The translations under genes were made by a program, and so were the position numbers. Of a DNA stretch of 64,000 nucleotides, positions 51,739 to 58,692 are shown in pieces. Where the stretch lies: contig CAWCTW010000003.1 in assembly GCA_963798705.1 (NCBI GenBank), positions 248,001 to 312,000 on the forward strand, read 5' to 3'. How positions within the stretch are numbered: the first letter of the stretch is position 1; each line of letters opens with the position of its first letter. The notes beneath the pieces are model-generated. The model was given only the letters and a program-made list of their open reading frames with translations. It did no database searches and was not told where the DNA came from. The DNA comes from AC-56 sp963798705. Its GTDB lineage: Bacteria > Actinomycetota > Thermoleophilia > Solirubrobacterales > 70-9.

Positions 51739-51999
51739 ATGAGGGTGATCAGCGCGAACGCCCTCTTCGACCCGTTTGACGCGCCCACGGCGATCGACAC
51801 CGAGGGCCTGCTGGCCGAGCTCGGCGGCCCGGTGTCGCCCGCGCTGGCCGCCTACAGCTCAGGCCTGGGGGCGGTGGAGGGCTGCAACTGCGTCCTCGAC
51901 ATCCCGGAGGCCCAGGCCTACGTCGCTCGGATCCTCGGCCTCATGGGCGGGGCGGGCGAGCTGGTGACGCCGACGCTGGAGGTGCGATTGGTGGCGTGA
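51739..51999 (+). pseudogene. 3' fragment of a lytic transglycosylase (paralogue of the fusion at 40075)
   Basis: An 86-residue frame. Its body, FDPFDAPTAIDTEGLLAELG then AYSSGLGAVEGCNCVLDIPE, and its ending GLMGGAGELVTPTLEVRLVA follow the C-terminus of the SLT domain at 41,870-42,114. It lacks the catalytic glutamate part and has a short internal deletion. The DNA is clearly diverged from the other copy, so the duplication is old. As at 42,134, a dispersed repeat follows at once. Confidence 0.8.
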
Positions 52000-52020
52000 G
52001 AGAAACCGGCTTCGGGTAGT

Positions 52021-52056
52021 ACATCGACAAGCCGGCGTAGTGCTCGTTGTCGCCCC
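52021..52056 (+). repeat. Dispersed repeat, copy 3
   Basis: Reads GACAAGCCGGCGTAGTGCTC with a GTTGTCGCCCC end. Like copy 1 it lies about 20 bases after a transglycosylase 3' end. Confidence 0.65.
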
Positions 52057-52294
52057 AAGGGAGGAGCCGTTTCGCCGAACCCTTTGAGTTCTCATCCTGG
52101 TCCTTAGCGGCTATCTCGCGCTCGCTTGCTAGACGCTCGGTCACCTCCCGAGCGCGGAAATCGGCTCCGCCCACGTGTCAGACGAACGGACTCCGCGGAG
52201 CAGGGGATGGTGCGATGGATTCAGGGTGTTGGATTGCGCGCGATGGTGCGACAGCCGCGATACGGCGCGGAGCAACGGCATGCGCTCGTAGCGG

Positions 52295-53632
52295 TCAAGC
52301 TGGTCCGCGGGTGACCGCGAACAACTCCCACTCGCCCGGGACGCCCTTCAGCGTGTGCGGCCCGCGCTCGGCGAACTCAATGCCGGAGCCCACGACGAGG
52401 TCCCTGACGGTGCGCGAGGCGAGCACTTCACCGGACCCCGCGAGCCCGCAAACTCGGGCCGCGAGGTGGACGCACATGCCGCCGACGTCATCGCCGATCA
52501 GCTCGCACTCGCCGGTGTGCAGGCCGGCGCGGATCTCGATCCCGATCCCGGCCATCGCGGCAGCGAGAGCCTGGGCGCAGGCGATCGCCCGAGCCGGGCC
52601 CTCGAAGGTGGCCAGAGCGCCGTCGCCGGTCGACTTGACGACCCGGCCACCGTTGCGGCCGACCAGCTCGGCGACGCGGTCGTCGTGGCGCTCGAGGAGT
52701 TCGCGCCAGCGTCGATCACCGAGTTCGGCGGCCCGCTCGGTCGAGCCGACGATGTCGGTGAACAGCACCGTCAGCAGGCGGCGCTCCGATTCCCGGACCG
52801 GAGGCGCGCCGGTCAGGAACGACTCGACCTCGTCGAGCAGTTGATCGACGTCGCCGGCAAACGGGAAGTGGTCGTCACCCTCGAGCTCGACGAGTAGTGC
52901 TCCGGGGATGTGCTCCGCGAGGAAGCGCGCGCCGTCGAGGGGCCAGACCGGGTCACCCCGGCGATGCAGGACCAAGGTCGGGACCGCGATCGCCGGCAGC
53001 ACATCACGGATGTCGACTTCGTTGGCGAGCCCGCTGATCGCTCTTGCCATCGCCGGGCTGGCCGCCCGGCGCTCGTATCGGGCCCACCATTCGACGAGCT
53101 CGGCGTCCCCGGCGAAGCTCGGGGCGAGCTGGGCCAGCCAGAAGGCCTGGCCCCAGCCCTCCTCGATCAGCTCGGCCGCCGTATCGGCTTGCTCGGGAAG
53201 CGGCGCCCACGGATAGTCCTCGGCCCATGCTCCCTTGGCGTAGGACCCGTACATGACGAGCGCCCGGGCGCGGTCGACGTGGGTCGCCGCGAACAGGGCG
53301 CTCATCGGCCCGCCCTCGGAGACCCCGAACAGCGCCGCACGCTCCGACCCGACCGCGTCGAGCACCGCGGTCAGATCCTCCATCCGCTGCTCCAGAGTCG
53401 GCGCGCCCTCGACCGGGTCCGAGAGGCCGGTCCCCGGCTTGTCGAAGGTGATGACCCGCGCGAACCGGGTCAAGCGGGCGATCGCCCGCTTGATCGGCGG
53501 GAACTCAAATGACTCCTCGATGTGGGAGATGAACCCGGGAACGAAGACGAGGTCGAGCGGCGCCTCGCCGGCCACCGCATAGGCGACGTTCAGCCCGCGG
53601 CTCTTTGCGTAGGCGATCCGAGGATCGGCCAT
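52295..53632 (-). CDS. Alpha/beta hydrolase fused to a class III nucleotide cyclase
   Basis: A 445-residue fusion. Residues 1-275 are an alpha/beta hydrolase fold: FVPGFISHIEESFEFPPI, elbow FGVSEGGPMSALFAATHVD, and the histidine region GDDHFPFAGDVDQLLDEVE. Residues 280-445 are a class III cyclase with metal sites LFTDIVGSTERAAELGDRRW and VVKSTGDGALATFEGP and the region RAGLHTGECELIGDDVGG. The hydrolase probably works as a small-molecule sensor. Such fusions are frequent in mycobacteria and soil actinobacteria. It faces the tandem SnoaL gene's 3' end, 8 bases away on the same strand. Confidence 0.9.
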   Translation of the reverse strand: MADPRIAYAKSRGLNVAYAVAGEAPLDLVFVPGFISHIEESFEFPPIKRAIARLTRFARVITFDKPGTGLSDPVEGAPTLEQRMEDLTAVLDAVGSERAALFGVSEGGPMSALFAATHVDRARALVMYGSYAKGAWAEDYPWAPLPEQADTAAELIEEGWGQAFWLAQLAPSFAGDAELVEWWARYERRAASPAMARAISGLANEVDIRDVLPAIAVPTLVLHRRGDPVWPLDGARFLAEHIPGALLVELEGDDHFPFAGDVDQLLDEVESFLTGAPPVRESERRLLTVLFTDIVGSTERAAELGDRRWRELLERHDDRVAELVGRNGGRVVKSTGDGALATFEGPARAIACAQALAAAMAGIGIEIRAGLHTGECELIGDDVGGMCVHLAARVCGLAGSGEVLASRTVRDLVVGSGIEFAERGPHTLKGVPGEWELFAVTRGPA

Positions 53633-53640
53633 TCGGGCGC

Positions 53641-54561
53641 CTAGCGCTCCTCGGCCTCGGCAAGGGCGGCCGCGAAGGCGGCGGTGTCGAGGATGACCTC
53701 GAGACCCTGGACCTGCTGGTCACGCAACGGCTGATCGGCGTCCGGGAGCCTGAAGACGTGGGCGACGCGAACCGCGACCCGCCGGCCGCTCGCCGGGATC
53801 AGCGCCTGCCAGGTGCCCAGCATCACGAGGCGGTCTCCGTCGCGGATCAGCTCCTCGGGAGCCGGATGAGGATCCTCGAGGAGGTCGCTGACGGTGGCCG
53901 TGAACTCGAGCAGCTCCCACGGCCCTTTGTAGGTGCCGCCGTTCGGCAGGCTCTCGGGGAGGACGATCTCGGCATCGTCGGCGTAGCGATCCATGAAGGC
54001 GGGATCGTGGTCGCGAAAGAGCCGATAGCCCTCCAGCATCCACTCGAGGTCGTCGGCGTTGAGCGTCCCAAAAGCCACGACCGGTCCCTCGGGCGCTGGC
54101 CGTTCTTGGCCGAGCCGCGGGTCGGGCAGCTTGGGCTCGTCGTCCCTCGCCCACGCAGATCGGAAGGCGGCGGTGTCGCCGACGAGCTCGAACGAGCTGA
54201 ACGGCTGGCCGCGGAGCGGGGCCTCGCGGTCGGCGACGTGGAAGGCGTGGAGGAAGCGGATCGCGACCGGTTCGCCTGTCGCCCGCGACCGGGCGTGAAC
54301 GGCGCCGAGGACGACGACGCGCTCGCCGCCGCGGATGAACTCCCGCGGCTCTGGATGGGCGCCCTCGAGCTCGGCGATCGTCGTCCAGAACTCGAGCGCG
54401 TCGAAGGCGCCTTCATATACGCCGCCCGCCGGCAGCGTCGCTGGGATGATCATCCTGGCGTCGGCTGTGTAGCGCTCGAGGAACGCGGGATCGCCGTCGC
54501 GAAAGAGCTGGTAGCCCTCGCGGATCCACTCGACCTCATCGGGGCTCAGGCACCGGGGCAT
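53641..54561 (-). CDS. Tandem two-domain NTF2/SnoaL-like protein
   Basis: A 306-residue protein made of two similar halves. Each has a DPAFLERYTADARMIIPATL-type opening (DPAFMDRYADDAEIVLPESL in the second), then a GGVYEGAFDALEFW or GGTYKGPWELLEF strand, and RVVVLGAVHARSRATGEP or RLVMLGTWQALIPASGRR. The halves are joined by a proline-rich linker. It begins MPRCLSPDEVEW at 54561. A duplicated barrel in one chain would act as its own dimer. It sits immediately upstream of the hydrolase-cyclase on the same strand, so the two may cooperate in sensing a small molecule. Confidence 0.85.
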   Translation of the reverse strand: MPRCLSPDEVEWIREGYQLFRDGDPAFLERYTADARMIIPATLPAGGVYEGAFDALEFWTTIAELEGAHPEPREFIRGGERVVVLGAVHARSRATGEPVAIRFLHAFHVADREAPLRGQPFSSFELVGDTAAFRSAWARDDEPKLPDPRLGQERPAPEGPVVAFGTLNADDLEWMLEGYRLFRDHDPAFMDRYADDAEIVLPESLPNGGTYKGPWELLEFTATVSDLLEDPHPAPEELIRDGDRLVMLGTWQALIPASGRRVAVRVAHVFRLPDADQPLRDQQVQGLEVILDTAAFAAALAEAEER

Positions 54562-54735
54562 CAGTCCGACTCTAGCCGTGGGCACGCAATCGGCCAACCA
54601 AGATCGCGGCGATCGAGGGCGCGCGCCGGCTGGCAGATCCTCACCCGCGAGGAGCCGTTCGGCGCTCCCGGACCCCTCGGTGCCGTTGCCGCTCGCGCCT
54701 GACCGCCCTCGTCTTACGTTCTACCGCAACATCGC

Positions 54736-55128
54736 TTACTCCGAAAGCCCGACGGCATTGAGGGCCTCCTGGTGATCCCAGAAGTACTCCACCAGCACAG
54801 CCTTGCCGTTTCTGACGGTCGTCACCTGCGTGTAGTGCTGATCGCCCTCGATCCCCGACCGCTCGCCGGTCAGGTGCGCGTGCACTCGCCCGACGACGAC
54901 GCCGCCGGCGTCGATCAGGTCCTCGATGACCGTGTCGTGACCCACCGTCTCCCAGTACTGCCCGATGAACGAGCGGACGGCGGCCTTGCCGTGAATGGCT
55001 CGCTCCGGCCAGCCCTCTGCGGTTCGGAACACGACGTCGTCGTCCCATAGCTCGGCGATCGCGTCGAGATCGCCTCGCCGCACATACTCATAGCTATTGC
55101 GCACGATCTCGATGTTCTGCTGCGACAT
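54736..55128 (-). CDS. NTF2/SnoaL-like protein (intact)
   Basis: A 130-residue protein starting MSQQNIEIVRNSYEYVRRGD, with ELWDDDVVFRTAEGWPERAI, VRSFIGQYWETVGHDTVIED, and the family ending EYFWDHQEALNAVGLSE. Complete and in frame, unlike most neighbours of this kind. Function unknown. Its start MSQQN is the common opening of the expanded NTF2 group in these bacteria. Confidence 0.85.
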   Translation of the reverse strand: MSQQNIEIVRNSYEYVRRGDLDAIAELWDDDVVFRTAEGWPERAIHGKAAVRSFIGQYWETVGHDTVIEDLIDAGGVVVGRVHAHLTGERSGIEGDQHYTQVTTVRNGKAVLVEYFWDHQEALNAVGLSE

Positions 55129-55252
55129 CGTCCGCCAGTATCTCGCGTATCGGGGCGTCGTCAATCAGGAGAGGCCGACTTCCGGCATTGCCCGCTGAGC
55201 TCCCGCTTGCGCCCGAAGGCCAAGCGCGTAGCTGACGCTAGGCACCGCCGCT

Positions 55253-55313
55253 CACGGGAATCGCGCCAAACAAATAATGCAACGGCAAGCTGGCGTACTG
55301 CTCCTCTTCTCGC
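55253..55313 (+). repeat. Dispersed repeat, copy 4 (most complete)
   Basis: The best copy: GCGCCAAACAAATAATG, followed by CAACGGCAAGCTGGCGTAC and TGCTCCTCTTCTCGC. It lies 3' of abiEii and 5' of the NTF2-like gene at 54736, in the 218-base gap between them. Confidence 0.75.
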
Positions 55314-55346
55314 ACTGCCGAGAGAGCCGCGATTAGTGGTACGCGC

Positions 55347-56246
55347 TCAGGTGACCCAGCGAGCGGCATGCGGATCCCAGCGACCGCGCGCCGTTTCGTC
55401 AAGCAGTGGGTCGAGAAAAGGTCGAACGGCAGCGAGCGCCTCGTCGAGCGTTTGCGCCGAGTGCAGGAGCGACCCGCGCGCCTCCCGCGCGTAGCCACGC
55501 TCCCAGTCCGCGCGCGTCGGCACCTCGAACCGCGCCGGAAGTCGGATGCTGCGTCGATTCGCCTCAGATGCGAGCGCGGCCATCTGCGCCTCCGCTTCGA
55601 CAGACGCCCCGTTCACGATTGCGACGAGGTCGACGAGATCACGGAACCGCGTCGACGGCATCTCCATTGGACCGTACCGCTCGAAGGTCGCGGCGACCTT
55701 GTCGGCAATGTGGTCAACAAGCGGGTACGCCCTGTACCCGCGCTGCTCGATGTCCGGCATGTCGAGCCGCGCAAGCGGGGGAACGTCCTCGGGATCGCCG
55801 GTCATCGTCACCTCGGAGCCCACCAGGTCGACGTGGAACTCCACCCAAATCGTCGTGCCGACATATGCCGTCACGGGGATGCGCATGCTGCTGGTCGCCG
55901 CATTCGTTACCCGCTGTGCCGGTCCGAGTTCGAACCGAAACCAATCGCCGATGTCCGTCGCCGCTGCGGCCCGGATATCTCGTTCGGCGACGTCTACGAC
56001 GATGCTGCGGTACACGTCGATGTCGATGGTCGCGCGAACCCCGATGTCGCGGGCGAGGAGTGCCGCTGCTCCCTTGACGATCCAGTCCCGATCCGACACG
56101 TAAAGGCGTTCTAGGAGCCGGTCGTATGCAACCTGCCGCTGTAGCTGCGGGAGCTTCCACCGGCTCGTCTTCGCCGCGTTCTTTAGCCGGTCTGTCAGGG
56201 CCCGGCGAAAGGCGGTCGGGCCCCCGTACACGCGTTCATCCGCCAT
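55347..56246 (-). CDS. abiEii: AbiEii-family toxin, predicted nucleotidyltransferase
   Basis: A 299-residue protein of the nucleotidyltransferase superfamily that acts as the toxin of type IV-like AbiE systems, which give phage-triggered abortive infection. Near residue 70 the core shows IVKGAAALLARDIGVRATID then DVY, the usual KGG-AL-R-TxDID motif with its catalytic acids. Other conserved parts are LVDHIADKVAATFERYG and STRFRDLVDLVAIVNG. It overlaps abiEi by 11 bases on the same strand, antitoxin first, as is standard. Confidence 0.9.
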   Translation of the reverse strand: MADERVYGGPTAFRRALTDRLKNAAKTSRWKLPQLQRQVAYDRLLERLYVSDRDWIVKGAAALLARDIGVRATIDIDVYRSIVVDVAERDIRAAAATDIGDWFRFELGPAQRVTNAATSSMRIPVTAYVGTTIWVEFHVDLVGSEVTMTGDPEDVPPLARLDMPDIEQRGYRAYPLVDHIADKVAATFERYGPMEMPSTRFRDLVDLVAIVNGASVEAEAQMAALASEANRRSIRLPARFEVPTRADWERGYAREARGSLLHSAQTLDEALAAVRPFLDPLLDETARGRWDPHAARWVT

Positions 56247-56991
56247 CGATCGTCCGTCTCGCTGGCACGGCCGCTACGGGTGCTTGCCGTAAATGCTCGG
56301 GCGTGATGTCGGTTGACGTCGCGCGAGCCTCTTCCATCCACTGCCCCGTCTCCGGATCTCCGACTAGATCAAGGAGCCAGCGCAGAACTGCAACCCCATC
56401 ACCTCGGCGTAGACCAAAGCGTGTCGCGTGGGGCGCGAGGGTGTCGGCGAAGGTGCCGGGATAGTCGAAGACGCCGCGGATGGCGTCGGTGACCACATGC
56501 GCCACCGCCTCCGGCTCCTCGCCATCCCGCAGCAGATCCGACGCGATTCGGGAGGGACGCGTGACGGGGAGACCCCGGAGAATGATCCACTCAACGTCAC
56601 CAAGGGTGCCGCGATGAATGCGAACGTCGGGTCGGCGAACCTGACGACGAGTCGGAAGTATGAACTCGTGAACGTCCGCCGGAAGGTGCCCAAGCCCATA
56701 GAGGGCCGCGGCCGAGCGGTGGGACACGATTCCCTGCTCCGGCCGACGCTGCCATGCGGGGGTTTCGGGGGCGAGCTGCAGCCAAGCCGCTCGCAGGGGC
56801 GCGTGATCGGGGATTGGTGCCCCGGCAAGGTGGTAAACACCCGGAGCCTCGCGCTCCAGAACACCATCGTTACTCAGTCGCTGCAGGGTGGCAGGGGAGA
56901 CCCCAGCACCATCGGCTTGACGCCGGGTCACAAACCCCCATTGATCCTCAGCGATGCCCGCCAGCTTTCCCAGGGTTCTCGTCTGCGGCAT
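56236..56991 (-). CDS. abiEi: AbiEi-family antitoxin with N-terminal winged helix
   Basis: A 251-residue antitoxin and transcriptional repressor. The N-terminal wHTH is AGIAEDQWGFVTRRQADGAG, then VSPATLQRLSNDGVLEREAP and GVYHLAG. The rest contains SHRSAAALYGLGHLPADVHE, FILPTRRQVRRPDVRIHRG and LPVTRPSRIASDLL, matching AbiEi and its DUF559-like relatives. Starts at 56991 (MPQTRTLG) or 57009 are possible. The palindromes just upstream fit its known habit of repressing its own promoter. Paired with abiEii. Confidence 0.9.
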   Translation of the reverse strand: MPQTRTLGKLAGIAEDQWGFVTRRQADGAGVSPATLQRLSNDGVLEREAPGVYHLAGAPIPDHAPLRAAWLQLAPETPAWQRRPEQGIVSHRSAAALYGLGHLPADVHEFILPTRRQVRRPDVRIHRGTLGDVEWIILRGLPVTRPSRIASDLLRDGEEPEAVAHVVTDAIRGVFDYPGTFADTLAPHATRFGLRRGDGVAVLRWLLDLVGDPETGQWMEEARATSTDITPEHLRQAPVAAVPARRTIDGG

Positions 56992-57000
56992 AGCTGCATC

Positions 57001-57081
57001 ATAGCTCATAGCTGAGCTATTTCGCAGCACTTATGGAATGGGAATGCTGCGATGTCACTCCAAACTGAGCGATTTTGCAGC
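57001..57081. promoter_or_regulatory. Operator region of abiEi-abiEii
   Basis: ATAGCT occurs at 57001-57006 and 57008-57013. The latter pairs with AGCTAT at 57015-57020 as a perfect palindrome. CGCAGCA at 57023-57029 has its reverse complement TGCTGCG at 57045-57051. TGAGCTATTTCGCAGC at 57013-57028 is repeated as TGAGCGATTTTGCAGC at 57066-57081, 53 bases on (about five helix turns). Characterised AbiEi proteins bind two inverted repeats in their promoter, so this block is a good candidate. Confidence 0.65.
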
Positions 57082-57221
57082 GTGCAGGCCAGGTGCGTCT
57101 AAAGGTTCGCGCTGGTCCTCTTGTGCCCGTCCGTGCCCCCTGGCTCAGCTCGCCGCCGTCCCGAGAACCAACCGACCGGGTCGGACGTCGCCGTTGACCG
57201 TGACGGCGACGATGACAGTGA

Positions 57222-57238
57222 GCCAAACAAATAAATGG
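57222..57238 (+). repeat. Dispersed repeat, copy 5, left half (split by the IS110 element)
   Basis: GCCAAACAAATAAATGG ends exactly at the IS left boundary and matches the start of repeat copy 4. The right half resumes at 58511. Confidence 0.7.
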
Positions 57239-57307
57239 CAATGAAGGAGGGCCTCCCGGTGGCAGGCTCACGCCTGTCATCTCCGACCACCAAGGAGGCC
57301 CATACCC

Positions 57308-58348
57308 ATGTTGCACGTTGGACTCGACCTTTCCCGCCGGAGGCTCGACTACCTCGCCCTCACCGAGGACGGAACCGACGTTGAGGTCGGCGCATCACCG
57401 CCGGACGCCGACGGCCTGCGCGGCCTCGCCACCCGTCTCGCGGCACACGGCGAGCCGACCTCGGCGGTGATCGAATCGATGAACGGCGCCCGCTTCGTCC
57501 ACGACACGCTCGAGCGCTTGGGCTGGGAGGTGGAGGTCGCCGACGCCCAGAAGGTCAGGGGCCTGGCGCCGCTCGCCTGCAAGACCGACAAGATCGACGC
57601 CCGGGTGCTGGCTGAGCTCTCGCGCCTCGAGCTGGTGCCGGCGATCTGGCTCCCGGATCCGGAGGTCCGAGCCGAGCGCGAGCGGGCTCGCTTTCGCCTC
57701 TTCCTGGTCCGCCAGCGGGTGCGGCTAAAGCAGCGCGTTCACTCGACCTTGATGGCGTGGGGGAGGCCGTGTCCGCTCTCCGACCTCTTCGGCGCCCGCG
57801 GCCGCGAGCTGCTTAGGCGCCTCGAGGTGCCCGAGCCCTGGTACTCCCACGTCCGAACCGCCGTCGCCCTGATCGACGACCTCGATCGCGAGATCACCGC
57901 GATCGACCAGGAGCTGCGCCGGATCGCCGGCGAGCATCCCTACGTCTCGCTGCTCACCACGGTGCCCGGGATCGGCCCGGTGTTGGGCTTCACGATCGCC
58001 GCCGAGATCGGCGACATCTCTCGCTTCCGATCGCCGACCAAGCTCGCCGGCTACACCGGCCTTTGCCCGCGGGTCTACCAGTCCGGCGATTCGGATCGTC
58101 GCGGCCCGCTGTCGAAGCATGGCCCGCGCTACCTGCGCTGGGCGCTGGTCGAGGCGGCGCTCGGCGCCTCGCGCCACCCGCTCTACCACGAGCGCTACGA
58201 GCGCACCAAGCGCCGGCTCGGCAAACAGCGCGGGCCGCGGGTCGCCCAGGTCGAGCTCGCGCGGTGCCTCGCGCACTCGATCTGGCACATGCTCACCCGC
58301 GGTGAGACCTTCGCTCCCAAAGGCGCCTCCGTCGCATTGGCCGCCTGA
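57308..58348 (+). CDS. IS110-family transposase (DEDD recombinase)
   Basis: A 346-residue recombinase. The N-terminal RuvC-like DEDD domain shows GLDLSRRRLDYLAL, VIESMNGARFVHDTLERLG, and KTDKIDARVLAELSRL. The C-terminal transposase_20 domain has TVPGIGPVLGFTIAAEIGDI, then FRSPTKLAGYTGLCPRVYQS, with the catalytic serine in SGDSDRRGPLSKHGPRYLRW. It ends in a helix typical of the group. The frame is intact. A GGAGG ribosome site precedes the ATG. IS110 recombinases use a bispecific bridge RNA to choose target and donor. Confidence 0.95.
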   Translation: MLHVGLDLSRRRLDYLALTEDGTDVEVGASPPDADGLRGLATRLAAHGEPTSAVIESMNGARFVHDTLERLGWEVEVADAQKVRGLAPLACKTDKIDARVLAELSRLELVPAIWLPDPEVRAERERARFRLFLVRQRVRLKQRVHSTLMAWGRPCPLSDLFGARGRELLRRLEVPEPWYSHVRTAVALIDDLDREITAIDQELRRIAGEHPYVSLLTTVPGIGPVLGFTIAAEIGDISRFRSPTKLAGYTGLCPRVYQSGDSDRRGPLSKHGPRYLRWALVEAALGASRHPLYHERYERTKRRLGKQRGPRVAQVELARCLAHSIWHMLTRGETFAPKGASVALAA

Positions 58349-58496
58349 CGGCCCGCAAATAATTTGCGCCACCGGAGCGAGCTTCCCATCTGCCCGATCC
58401 TCCCGCGAGGAGGCGATAGAAAGCTGAGCGCCGCTCGAATCCCCCGATCGACCCGTGGGCCCTGAGGTGGCCTCGCGGAGCCGCAGTTGACAGCCG
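58349..58496 (+). ncRNA. Candidate bridge (guide) RNA region in the right end of the IS110 element
   Basis: The 148 bases between the transposase stop and the right inverted repeat contain no gene. In IS1111-type elements the bridge RNA is encoded on the 3' side of the transposase. This position and size fit. I have not identified the target-pairing loops. Pairing with the flanking repeat (AAATGCAACGG) would support the assignment. Confidence 0.4.
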
Positions 58497-58510
58497 GCCC
58501 TCCTTCATAG

Positions 58511-58562
58511 AAATGCAACGGCAACCCGATACGCCGTGCTCCTATCGCGGAAAGCAGAAGCC
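58511..58562 (+). repeat. Dispersed repeat, copy 5, right half
   Basis: AAATGCAACGGCAACCCGAT, then ACGCCGTGCTCC and GGAAAGCAGAAG, continue the repeat interrupted at 57238. It ends just before an NTF2-like 3' fragment. Confidence 0.7.
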
Positions 58563-58572
58563 AGTTGCCTTT

Positions 58573-58632
58573 CTAGCGCAGCCCGGCGGCTTCGAGGGCT
58601 TCGCCGGGGTCGAGGAAGTTCCGCATTCCAGG
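58573..58632 (-). pseudogene. 3' fragment of an NTF2-like gene
   Basis: Read leftwards it gives MRNFLDPGEALEAAGLR followed by TAG, the last residues of an NTF2-like protein with the typical EALEAAGL ending. Nothing of the body remains. It lies directly beside a dispersed repeat, as do several others. Confidence 0.65.
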
Positions 58633-58692
58633 CGGCTGTTCCTCCTCATCCACCCGACAACCCACAGACCGGCGAGGCGGCCTTATCGGCGT

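Larger units (their letters stand above)
57241..58508 (+). mobile_element. IS110-family (IS1111-like) insertion element, apparently complete
   Basis: ATGAAGGAGGGC at 57241-57252 and GCCCTCCTTCAT at 58497-58508 are perfect 12-base inverted repeats that bound the transposase gene. Classic IS110 elements lack terminal repeats, and IS1111 relatives have subterminal ones like these. The element divides one copy of the dispersed repeat. There is a 55-base left non-coding part and a 148-base right part. A shorter decayed relative lies at 45950. Confidence 0.85.
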
